A stretch of DNA of 46,075 nucleotides from Lachnospiraceae bacterium (GTDB lineage Bacteria; Bacillota; Clostridia; Lachnospirales; Lachnospiraceae). The stretch covers positions 1 through 46,075 of the forward strand of contig JAQYAV010000085.1 of NCBI GenBank assembly GCA_029338675.1. The letters run 5' to 3'. Numbering within the stretch: the first letter of the stretch is position 1; the number at the start of each line of letters is the position of its first letter. Both the position numbers and the translations under genes were made by a program. The notes under the pieces were generated by a model that searched no databases, had not been told where the DNA came from, and worked only from the letters and a program-made list of their open reading frames with translations. Positions 15,628-23,679 of this stretch are shown here, piece by piece.

Positions 15628-16401
15628 ATGAGATTCAGACCATGTATAGATATTCATAATGGCAAAGTTAAACAGATAGTTGGGGGGAGCCTTAAGGATG
15701 AGGCAGATAGCGCAAAGAACAATTTTGTGTCAGATTTAGATGCAGACTTTTATGCTGATTTATATAAGAAAAATAACATTAAAGGTGGACATATAATAAT
15801 ACTTAATGCCAAGGATAGTGAATACTATGAAGCTGATATTGAACAGGCTAAGAAGGCACTTAAGGCTTATCCAGGCGGTCTTCAGATAGGCGGGGGAGTT
15901 AATGCAGATAATGCAAGGGATTACATTAATATGGGAGCTACCCATGTCATTGTTACATCCTATGTATTTAAAGATGGTAAGATTAATTATGATAATTTGA
16001 ACAAGCTAAGAGATATAGTGGGAAGAGAGCATCTTGTATTAGATTTAAGCTGCAGAAAGAAAGACAGACAGTATTACATAGTAACAGACAGATGGCAGAA
16101 GTTTACAGATGTTGTTGTGTCTGAAATGGTATTGGATGAGCTTTCAGAGTATTGCTCAGAATATCTTATTCACGCAGTAGATGTTGAAGGTAAAGCTAAA
16201 GGAATTGAGGAAGAATTAGCTGAATTACTTGGAAATTGGGGCAAGCTTCCAATAACATATGCTGGTGGAGTAGGCTCATTTTCTGATTTAGAGAAGTTGC
16301 GAGAATTAGCTGACAATAAAATAGATGTTACTATTGGAAGTGCTTTGGATATATTTGGCGGCAACATGGAATATGATAAGGTTATTGAATTTTGTGATTA
16401 A
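15628..16401 (+). CDS. hisA: HisA of the eukaryotic type (ProFAR isomerase)
   Basis: 257 residues. This (beta-alpha)8 barrel isomerises the ribosyl part of ProFAR to PRFAR in histidine synthesis. The sequence resembles the yeast His6-type branch rather than ordinary bacterial HisA: opening RPCIDIHNGKVKQIVGGSL, then LYKKNNIKGGHIIILN, YPGGLQIGGGVNADNA, GATHVIVTSYVFKDG, LVLDLSCRKKDRQYYIVTDRW, LIHAVDVEGKAKGIEEEL and TYAGGVGSFSDLEKL. It is not beside any other his gene. Start follows GATGAGGTG; a stronger Shine-Dalgarno is absent. A cotranscribed membrane glycosyltransferase starts 17 bp downstream, an odd partner. Confidence 0.87.
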   Translation: MRFRPCIDIHNGKVKQIVGGSLKDEADSAKNNFVSDLDADFYADLYKKNNIKGGHIIILNAKDSEYYEADIEQAKKALKAYPGGLQIGGGVNADNARDYINMGATHVIVTSYVFKDGKINYDNLNKLRDIVGREHLVLDLSCRKKDRQYYIVTDRWQKFTDVVVSEMVLDELSEYCSEYLIHAVDVEGKAKGIEEELAELLGNWGKLPITYAGGVGSFSDLEKLRELADNKIDVTIGSALDIFGGNMEYDKVIEFCD

Positions 16402-16418
16402 TATAGTAGGAGTTAGTT

Positions 16419-19415
16419 ATGCATGGTTATATTGAAAAGTTATTAAAAAGTGATAAAATCAGATATCTTATTGTTGGTGGATGTACTACATTGGTTAATT
16501 TTATTGTCTTCTTTGGCTTAAGATTACTAACACCTGCAAGTAGAAATTTATGCAATGTTATTGCAATTATATGTGCAATTTTATTCGCATATGTAACTAA
16601 CAAATATTTTGTATTTGAAAGTAAAAATCTTGGCATATATAAAACAATTGTTGAGGCTATATTGTTTGTTGCAGGAAGAATAGTATCCATGGTTGTTGAA
16701 GTGTTGGGATTTGCTATATTATGTGACAGCTTTAGATTAAAAGAATTGTTTTCTAAAATATTCGTTCAATTTGTTGTAATAGTAATAAATTACGTGATAA
16801 GTAAGCTTTTTGTATTTAGGGACAAGCGTCGAAGCTTTATTGAAATAGTGAATGACAATTATTGTTATTTTCTGGCATTTATTATCTCCTTTGTGACAAT
16901 GATAGCTATATTCATTGTGCAAAGGATTGCTCCTTTTGGAACACATTCTATGACAATAGTAGATAGCATACATCAGTATATTCCATTTTATTCAGAATTA
17001 AGAGATAAGTTACTTAATGAGGGCAGCTTATTTTATTCATGGAATATAGCATTAGGATCAAACTTTGTTTCTTTGGCAGCTTATTATCTTTCGAGTCCAT
17101 TTAATTTATTATTTTTGATATTTGGCAAAGAGAGTATTATTGCAGTGGCTTGTATAGTTATGGCAATAAAGATTTCCTTATGCTCGGTTACTATGGTACA
17201 TTTTCTTAGCTATAAGGATGGAGAGAAAAAAAGAAATCTAATAATAGTAGCAATTGCAATTAGTTATGCATTTAGTAACTATGTGGTTGGATATTTTTGG
17301 AATTCTATGTGGATGGATTGTCTTATTGCTCTTCCTCTTATTATGCTTGGATTTAAGCGTTTAGTAGAAGAAAAAGATATCAAGTTATATGTTCTTTCAT
17401 TGTTTTACGCTTTATATTGCAACTACTATATTGGATATATTATATGTGTATTTTTAGTTCTTTGGTTTATAACATACAATCACAAGAGTATTAAGAATTT
17501 CTTTAATAATGGAATTGGATTTGCAGTTGCTTCACTTATGTCAGGCGGAATGGCAGCGTTCTTGCTCTTACCAGCCTATTTTGGAATAAAAACAACGGCA
17601 GCAGGTGAGATGAAGCTGCCTAAGAGTGAATGGTATGGCAATATTTTTGTTTTGATTAAACAACAATTTTTCCTTACAGATCCAATTACTAATCAGAATT
17701 TTGATGGTGGAGTGAATCTTTTCTGTGGAACACTTGCAATAATATCCATTGCACTTTATCTAATTTCTAACAAGGCAAAGCTTTTTGATAAGATAAGATA
17801 TGTATTTCTTCTTGTGGTATTGATGATAAGCTTCAATAATGTATTGCCAAATTATATATGGCATGGAATGCATGATCAATATGGAATACCTAATAGATTT
17901 TCTTTCCTGTATATCTTCATACTTCTTATTATGACTTATGATGTATTGCAAGAGATAAGAAGCTATAATATACCTCTTATTTTGGCAGGCACAATGTTTA
18001 CAGTAGCTGCAACAATATATTGTAATACACAGTCTAAGCTTAGTAAGGAAGTAATAATTGGAACTGCTGTTTTCTTGACGATATATACAGTGATTTTATG
18101 TCTTGGAACAACTAAGAAGATTAAGAGAGATGCATTTGTATATATTATATCTGGGGTATGTGTAATTGAGATGCTTATTAGTGGTGTAAGTGGATATCTT
18201 GAGAATGGGTATTCAGATGCAGCTAAGTACTATTCAACAAGCAAAAATGTCACTGCAGCCTATAATAAAGTAAAGAAAATGGCAAAAGAAGAGGGACCGG
18301 AATTCTATAGAGCAGAATTAATGGATTCAACTGTTTTAGATGAAGCATCATGGCATAATATGCCTAGTGTAGGAACATTTTGTTCTACTGTTAATGGTAA
18401 TGCAGTAACTGCAATGGGCAAATTAGGCTTTTACACTGGTGCAAATGAGTTTTTATACATGGGAAGCACACCGTTTACCAATTCTCTTCTTAATGTAAAG
18501 TATTTGTTGAAGAGAGAAGATGACTATGATAATTTTGATTTCAATCACATTGACGATGTTGAGGGAGTAGGAATATATACTAACCCTTATCCGCTGTCTA
18601 TTGGATTTGGTGTTTCTACAAATGTTAAAGAACACACTATGTCTGGTAATAGCTTTGTAGTTCAGAATGCATTGTCTAATGTAATGATGTATGCCCCATC
18701 TTTCTTCACTGTTAAAGAGGATTTGTCACTTATGACATCTAGTGAACAAAGTACAACTAGAATAGAGGGCAATAAAGTATACTATACACCTGATGAGAAG
18801 GGCGAGGTAAGAGTTAATGTTTCATTCTATGTAAATGAACCAGGTGATTATTATGTAGAATGTAGAGGTAATTCAATAAATAAAATTCGTTTTTCTGTTG
18901 ACGAAAAGGAACTTACATATGATAGATATATGTGGCAAATATTTCATTTAGGGAAGCTTGAGAAAAATCAGTATGTATCTATAGAGTACTATTTTAAGAG
19001 TGTTGATCCAGTTGAGAAGAATCTAACACTCAATGTTGCTACATTTGATGAAAGTGCATATCAGGAATTCTATACGAAAGCAAAGAGTTCTATGCTTAAG
19101 GTGGATAAATACGAAGATGGATATATTCACGGAGATGTTGTTATGCAGGAAGACCAAATATTGTTTACATCAATTCCATATGATTTGGGATGGGAAGTTT
19201 ATGTAGATGGTAGAAAAACAGAATTTTTCAAGGTGTTACAGGGCTTTATTGGTGTGGATATTGAGCCGGGCAAACATACGATTGAGATGAAATACACTCC
19301 TGTTGGATTAAATATTGGAATAATTATATCTGCAATTGCATGGGTTTTATTTATAGGAATTATTTTGTTGAATGGAAAAAATAAGACAAAATCAATGGAA
19401 AAAGAAGCCAAATAG
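16419..19415 (+). CDS. GtrA-YfhO fusion: polytopic membrane glycosylation protein
   Basis: 998 residues, ribosome site AGGAG 8 nt upstream. Residues about 10-135 form a four-helix GtrA/GtcA-type domain (RYLIVGGCTTLVNFIVFFGL, ending NYVISKLFVFRD), thought to flip undecaprenyl-phosphate sugars. Residues about 145-985 form a YfhO-type protein: around a dozen membrane helices, with the extracytoplasmic catalytic-type segment DSIHQYIPFYSELRDKL and the NSMWMDC and YNYYIGYI-like loops, then a large outside beta domain (about 630-960) with IPYDLGWEVYVDG, and a last anchor helix IGIIISAIAWVLFIGIILL. In Bacillus and Listeria, separate GtcA- and YfhO-like proteins act with a CsbB-type transferase to decorate lipoteichoic acid. 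Here two of the three are one polypeptide. The CsbB-type partner is not adjacent. Confidence 0.88.
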   Translation: MHGYIEKLLKSDKIRYLIVGGCTTLVNFIVFFGLRLLTPASRNLCNVIAIICAILFAYVTNKYFVFESKNLGIYKTIVEAILFVAGRIVSMVVEVLGFAILCDSFRLKELFSKIFVQFVVIVINYVISKLFVFRDKRRSFIEIVNDNYCYFLAFIISFVTMIAIFIVQRIAPFGTHSMTIVDSIHQYIPFYSELRDKLLNEGSLFYSWNIALGSNFVSLAAYYLSSPFNLLFLIFGKESIIAVACIVMAIKISLCSVTMVHFLSYKDGEKKRNLIIVAIAISYAFSNYVVGYFWNSMWMDCLIALPLIMLGFKRLVEEKDIKLYVLSLFYALYCNYYIGYIICVFLVLWFITYNHKSIKNFFNNGIGFAVASLMSGGMAAFLLLPAYFGIKTTAAGEMKLPKSEWYGNIFVLIKQQFFLTDPITNQNFDGGVNLFCGTLAIISIALYLISNKAKLFDKIRYVFLLVVLMISFNNVLPNYIWHGMHDQYGIPNRFSFLYIFILLIMTYDVLQEIRSYNIPLILAGTMFTVAATIYCNTQSKLSKEVIIGTAVFLTIYTVILCLGTTKKIKRDAFVYIISGVCVIEMLISGVSGYLENGYSDAAKYYSTSKNVTAAYNKVKKMAKEEGPEFYRAELMDSTVLDEASWHNMPSVGTFCSTVNGNAVTAMGKLGFYTGANEFLYMGSTPFTNSLLNVKYLLKREDDYDNFDFNHIDDVEGVGIYTNPYPLSIGFGVSTNVKEHTMSGNSFVVQNALSNVMMYAPSFFTVKEDLSLMTSSEQSTTRIEGNKVYYTPDEKGEVRVNVSFYVNEPGDYYVECRGNSINKIRFSVDEKELTYDRYMWQIFHLGKLEKNQYVSIEYYFKSVDPVEKNLTLNVATFDESAYQEFYTKAKSSMLKVDKYEDGYIHGDVVMQEDQILFTSIPYDLGWEVYVDGRKTEFFKVLQGFIGVDIEPGKHTIEMKYTPVGLNIGIIISAIAWVLFIGIILLNGKNKTKSMEKEAK

Positions 19416-19498
19416 CAATAATAGAATTAACGTTAATTTAATATAAGAATATCCCTCGAAATATAGCAAAAAATAAGGTGTAAATGACTAACAATGAA

Positions 19499-19527
19499 TT
19501 GACCATGTAGAATATTTATAATATAAT
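19499..19527 (+). promoter_or_regulatory. Promoter of the hybrid histidine kinase
   Basis: TTGACC (19499-19504), 17-bp spacer, TATAAT (19522-19527), 67 nt upstream of the start codon. Confidence 0.75.
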
Positions 19528-19594
19528 AACAATAAATATTAATGTTTTTGTTGCATATGCACATTAAACATGAGAATAGGGGTGTGTTTAGTTT

Positions 19595-21349
19595 ATGGAT
19601 AAGATAAAAGAACTTGGCTGGCAGAAGATTATGATTATCACAGCAGTACTTGAGATTGTATGTGGTGTAATCGTAGGAATTGCATTTGGAGCTACTGTAG
19701 CTGGCGTGGTAATGGGTGTTGTGTGCGCAGGGGTTTCATCCTTTGTAATATACATTCTATGTGGCAAATCTATTGCAGGTTATCCCTCAAGCGATAAGTA
19801 TAAGAAGCTCTTTATGAATCTTCCTATAGGCTTTGCTCAGGCAAAGATAATAACTGATTCTATGGGCAACGGTTGTGGTTATTGCATAGAAGAGGCTAAT
19901 GAGAAGTTTGGTAGTTACTTTAACTTAGATGCATCGGATTATGAGAATAAAATATTGGGCGAGAGCAAGATAGATGTTCTTAAAGATATTAATGCATGGT
20001 TTACTGCTTATAATACTTCTGGAACTAAGCAGGGAGATTTCATGGATGTAGAGATTACAATGGAATCTTTGGGAAAAGTATTCAATACAGTAATGTATAA
20101 GTCAGAGAATGACTATATTAATATGGTAGTTATTGATATTACTGACCAGAAGGAAACAGAGAATAAGCTTTCTAAGGCGATTGAAGATGCTAATGCAGCA
20201 TATAAGACTCAGGCAGAATTCCTTGCTAATATGAGCCATGAAATAAGAACCCCTATTAATGGAATACTTGGTATGCTTCAGCTTACACTTATGGCTGATG
20301 ATTTACAAGCGGATTATCGTGATAACTTATTTACTGCAAAGAATTGTGCAGATACATTGCTTAGATTGATTAATGATATTCTTGATATTAGTAAACTTGA
20401 AGCTGGTAAATATAGCTTGAAGGATGAGATATTTGATGTTAAGAGTGCAATTGAGGAAACAGTTGCAGCTCAGGTTCCACTAGCTACTAACAAGGGCTTG
20501 GCTCTTGATTGTACATTTGGAAGTAATATTCCTAAGCTTGTTAAGGGTGACGGACAAAGAATTCAACAGATTCTTAATTGCTTACTTTCTAATGCACTTA
20601 AATTTACATCTGAAGGAAGTGTAAGGGTTAAGATAGCTGCTATTGATAGCGATAGTGATAAAATTAATATGAGAATAGCTGTTGCAGATTCTGGTATTGG
20701 TATATCTGAAAAGGATATGGATAAATTATTTGTAAGATTCTCACAGGTTGATTCTTCAGATACTAGAAAGTATGGTGGTTCAGGTCTTGGTCTTGTTATT
20801 TCAAGACAGATTGCTGAACTTATGGGTGGTACAATTACTGTACAGAGTAAGGAAGGCATTGGCTCAACATTCATTGCAGAAGTACCGCTTAAGGTTGTGA
20901 AGGCAGCAGAGGTTGAGGCTAAGGAAGAAGCTGATAAGAAGGAAGATGTTGCAGTATTCTCAATTAACGCACATAGCAAAGCAAGAATACTTGTTGCAGA
21001 GGATGAGCCAGTTAATCAGCAGGTTATTGGTAAGCTTCTAGGTATGGCAGGCTTCTCTTATGATATAGCTGAGAATGGTCAGAAGGCTATTGAATTGTTT
21101 AAGCAAAAAGAATACGATGCAGCGTTATTTGATGTACAGATGCCTGTTATGGATGGTATAGCTGCTACTCAAGAGATTCGTGAGATTGAGAACAGAGAGA
21201 AGAGAAAGAGACTTCCTATTATCGCAGTAACAGCAAGAGCGATGTTCGGAGACAAAGAAAGAATCTTGGAGAACAAGTTAGATGATTACATAGCTAAACC
21301 ATATAACTTAAATACAGTTGTTGAGACACTTAATAAGTATATTGGTTAG
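19595..21349 (+). CDS. Membrane-bound hybrid histidine kinase with receiver domain
   Basis: 584 residues. Two close membrane helices (about 14-50) form an anchor with almost no outside loop, so sensing is probably internal. A PAS-like region follows (about 60-185), then a coiled coil. The kinase core has the H box FLANMSHEIRTPINGILGML (phospho-acceptor His215), an N box (LLSNALKFT), G1 (VADSGIGIS), an F box and G2 (GGSGLGLVIS). The C-terminal receiver (about 466-584) has acidic AEDE, phospho-acceptor Asp513 in LFDVQMPVMDG, the conserved Thr in AVTARAM and Lys in AKPYN. No output domain is fused and no partner regulator is adjacent, so the phosphorelay target is unknown. Start preceded by GGGGTG. 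Confidence 0.9.
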   Translation: MDKIKELGWQKIMIITAVLEIVCGVIVGIAFGATVAGVVMGVVCAGVSSFVIYILCGKSIAGYPSSDKYKKLFMNLPIGFAQAKIITDSMGNGCGYCIEEANEKFGSYFNLDASDYENKILGESKIDVLKDINAWFTAYNTSGTKQGDFMDVEITMESLGKVFNTVMYKSENDYINMVVIDITDQKETENKLSKAIEDANAAYKTQAEFLANMSHEIRTPINGILGMLQLTLMADDLQADYRDNLFTAKNCADTLLRLINDILDISKLEAGKYSLKDEIFDVKSAIEETVAAQVPLATNKGLALDCTFGSNIPKLVKGDGQRIQQILNCLLSNALKFTSEGSVRVKIAAIDSDSDKINMRIAVADSGIGISEKDMDKLFVRFSQVDSSDTRKYGGSGLGLVISRQIAELMGGTITVQSKEGIGSTFIAEVPLKVVKAAEVEAKEEADKKEDVAVFSINAHSKARILVAEDEPVNQQVIGKLLGMAGFSYDIAENGQKAIELFKQKEYDAALFDVQMPVMDGIAATQEIREIENREKRKRLPIIAVTARAMFGDKERILENKLDDYIAKPYNLNTVVETLNKYIG

Positions 21350-21366
21350 TAAAACTCTAAAATAGT

Positions 21367-21415
21367 AAACAAGTCAAATGGTAGTGAGTTTTCTACTGTT
21401 TGGCTTGTTTTCTTT
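21367..21415 (+). terminator. Terminator of the hybrid kinase gene
   Basis: Stem AAACAAGTCAAA (21367-21378) with TTTGGCTTGTTT (21399-21410, one G-U), extended inward by GTAG/CTAC, then TTCTTT. Confidence 0.75.
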
Positions 21416-21427
21416 ATGTTCAAAATC

Positions 21428-21460
21428 AAAAAAAAGAACACCGCACATAGTGCGATGTCC
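21428..21460 (-). terminator. Terminator of pckA
   Basis: On the minus strand GGACATCGCAC, loop TAT, GTGCGGTGTTC (21460-21436), followed by a run of eight T (complement of 21428-21435). Strong and GC-rich for this genome. Confidence 0.9.
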
Positions 21461-21486
21461 TAATCTTGATTTGTATTATCTATGAA

Positions 21487-23202
21487 TTAAAGTGAATTAA
21501 CAAGTTTCTCAAGAGCAGCAAGTGCCTCATCTGGAAGCTTGTCATATCCGTCCTTCTTCTCTGAGAATCCCTTAACAGCCTCTACACGATTCTGCATAGC
21601 TGACTTAAGAGCTGCGATATACTCAGGATCATCCATGTTAGGCTTGAAGTCTGCAGTCTTTCCAGACCAGTCATACATAATCTCGATATCATCGAAATTA
21701 CCCCACTTCTCAAACTTAGCCTTTCCTTCAACGATTGTCTCAAGAATTCCTAAAGTATCAGCTGGCTTACACTTAGTTCCCATGAAATCACCAGTGTTTA
21801 CGATGTAGCAATCTACGTTCTTCTCTTCAACGAGCTTCTTGAACTTAACATAATCGTTAACAAGTGGATAAGTTCTGAATGGGTTAGCATAAGGAACGAT
21901 ACGAAGAGCATTCATATCAGTACCTGCAGCAACACGCTCTGCAGTTGAAGTCTTAGTAGCAAGTGTAGCACCCATAACTGATGCAAGAGCAGCACCCTTA
22001 AGCTTAACTACTGGTGGAATTGTAGGATCCTTCATAATCCAGAAGATAGCATTAACAGGAGCGTCAATCTTATCTACACGGTTTGGAGACCAAAGCTTAG
22101 ACTTGAGAGCACGTCCGTTACCATTTCTGATATCCTCAGTAACAAGCTGAATCTTTCCATCCTCATCCATAGTTGCTGAACAGTTCTGAACTGTTAAGAG
22201 GTACTGGTTGTCTGGACATCCAGTTGGGTAATCTGCAGTCTTATCGAAGTAAGTTGGCTCAAGAGCAACTGAAGCACAAGTATCAGTGTTGATGATGAAT
22301 GCGTCATCATGAAGAACTTTGATACCACCAAATGCATCGTACTTACCGCCATGCTTAGCATGAGTAAGAGTTGACTTACCTGATCCTGAAAGACCATAAA
22401 CTGAAGCAACGAACTTCTTACCACCTTCAAGTGAGTACTCTTTCTGTCCACCGTGGCATGATGCATAACCATTTCTGTTAGCAAGTGCCCAAGCCATAGT
22501 AAGTGTACCCTTCTTGTGCTCACCAAAGTACTTCATACCAAGGATTGCAGCACAGTTCTGCTCTGTATCGAAGTAGCAAAGAGTAAGTGGATCACTTAAG
22601 CAGCTGTAATCTACATCTGGGCTCTCAGTTGGTACCCACTGTGGATCTGAGAAGATATAGATATCTGGCTCTTTGCCATCACCGATTGGCTTAGATTTCT
22701 TATACATCTTTACATACTCATCTGACATATACTGGAAGTTAAGCATCCAGTTGTAAAGAAGATTCTCTTCTCCTTCTGGAATAAGTAAATGAGCCTTAGC
22801 CATGAATTCTGGATCAAGTCCAACGTAGCAAGTAGCGTGATATAACTTCTTGAAACGAGTCTTGTAAATTGCATCCATAACTACTTTATCAAGTTTAGTA
22901 TCATCTACACCTGGCTCACCTTTAATACGACGAGCAGCAGCGTAACGTCCTGTAACAGCACCATCGTTGAATAATAAAACTTTAGCGTCTGCATCAAGAC
23001 CGAATTCTTCTCCATGATATACAGGCATATCAGTTACAATAGTTCCTGGTGAATTCTTAGCAAGATTGTATGCTTCCTTTAAAGTGTTTACCTTAACTAC
23101 GTTGTTTCCGTAGTAAGCAGCTTCGATGATAGAACGAGTCTTAGAGAAACCAACTTTTCCAGCACCGATTTCGTCAAGTTTGTAATTTGCCTTAGTTGAC
23201 AT
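21487..23202 (-). CDS. pckA: Phosphoenolpyruvate carboxykinase (ATP)
   Basis: 571 residues, slightly longer than the usual 520-540. The cytoplasmic enzyme interconverts oxaloacetate plus ATP with PEP, CO2 and ADP. In rumen and gut anaerobes it often runs toward oxaloacetate, saving ATP energy on the path to succinate or aspartate. Visible features are the kinase-1a P-loop YGLSGSGKSTL, the substrate-site region LNFQYMSDEYVKMYKKSKP, the metal-binding DDAF segment (VLHDDAFIIN) and NGNGRALKSKLWSPNRVD. Start has GGAGGAAG 6 nt upstream. It is monocistronic, with its own promoter (23296-23268) and terminator. Confidence 0.93.
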   Translation of the reverse strand: MSTKANYKLDEIGAGKVGFSKTRSIIEAAYYGNNVVKVNTLKEAYNLAKNSPGTIVTDMPVYHGEEFGLDADAKVLLFNDGAVTGRYAAARRIKGEPGVDDTKLDKVVMDAIYKTRFKKLYHATCYVGLDPEFMAKAHLLIPEGEENLLYNWMLNFQYMSDEYVKMYKKSKPIGDGKEPDIYIFSDPQWVPTESPDVDYSCLSDPLTLCYFDTEQNCAAILGMKYFGEHKKGTLTMAWALANRNGYASCHGGQKEYSLEGGKKFVASVYGLSGSGKSTLTHAKHGGKYDAFGGIKVLHDDAFIINTDTCASVALEPTYFDKTADYPTGCPDNQYLLTVQNCSATMDEDGKIQLVTEDIRNGNGRALKSKLWSPNRVDKIDAPVNAIFWIMKDPTIPPVVKLKGAALASVMGATLATKTSTAERVAAGTDMNALRIVPYANPFRTYPLVNDYVKFKKLVEEKNVDCYIVNTGDFMGTKCKPADTLGILETIVEGKAKFEKWGNFDDIEIMYDWSGKTADFKPNMDDPEYIAALKSAMQNRVEAVKGFSEKKDGYDKLPDEALAALEKLVNSL

Positions 23203-23267
23203 TTTTCTTCCTCCTATAAATATATATTATAATTTATTAATTTATCATAAAAAAATAAACCAAAATA

Positions 23268-23296
23268 AGTATATAAGTAACGCGATAATAAGTCAA
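23268..23296 (-). promoter_or_regulatory. Promoter of pckA
   Basis: On the minus strand: TTGACT (23296-23291), 17-bp spacer, TATACT (23273-23268), 66 nt before the start codon. The 39-bp repeat array lies just upstream of it. Confidence 0.75.
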
Positions 23297-23366
23297 TATT
23301 TTTAGTAAATAAAAGACTAACAATATGTATATAGTATATCACAAAACAATAAAATTATTATTATTT

Positions 23367-23669
23367 GAGCAGTACATGCTCAAAGTAATGAAATTAATAT
23401 TATGTGAGCAGTACATGCTCAAAGCAATAAAATTAATATTATGTGAGCAGTACATACTCAAAGCAGTAAAATTAATATTATGTGAGCAGTACATGCTCAA
23501 AGCAATAAAATTAATATTATGTGAGCAGTACATGCTCAAAGTAATGAAATTAATATTATGTGAGCAGTACATGCTCAAAGTAATGAAATTAATATTATGT
23601 GAGCAGTACATACTCAAAAATAATTTAATAAAATAACTTGTGTATAGTGAATATTCAAAGTAATAAAAA
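23367..23669 (-). repeat. Array of seven 39-bp tandem repeats, each with a small hairpin, plus a decayed eighth
   Basis: Full copies begin at 23367, 23406, 23445, 23484, 23523, 23562 and 23601 (period exactly 39). The unit starts GAGCAGTACATGCTC and continues AAAGYAATRAAATTAATA. Arms GAGCA and TGCTC enclose a 5-nt loop. Copies 3 and 7 have TACTC, which leaves a C-A mismatch in a plus-strand RNA but a G-U pair in a minus-strand RNA, so minus-strand transcription fits better. A degenerate copy (GTGAATATTCAAAGTAATAA, from about 23642) abuts the stop of the DUF885 gene. The array therefore lies in the 3' region of that gene and upstream of pckA. Both strands are open because 39 is a multiple of 3; I do not call either frame a gene. 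Confidence 0.92.
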
Positions 23670-23679
23670 TAATAAATTG

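Noticed and set aside
20563-20979. Minus-strand 138-residue ORF inside the histidine kinase
   Set aside because: It is the shadow of the conserved kinase core, which is clearly coding on the plus strand.
22194-22526. Minus-strand alternative-frame ORF within pckA
   Set aside because: Overlaps the P-loop region of pckA in another frame; no ribosome site.
23325-23636. Open frames on both strands across the 39-bp array (103 and 92 residues, 13-residue repeats such as LCEQYMLKAIKLI)
   Set aside because: No ribosome site at either start. Both strands are open simply because the period is a multiple of three and the unit has no stop. Hairpin conservation fits RNA or DNA function better.
23367-23639. 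CRISPR array
   Set aside because: Units are contiguous with no unique spacers, and no cas gene is present.
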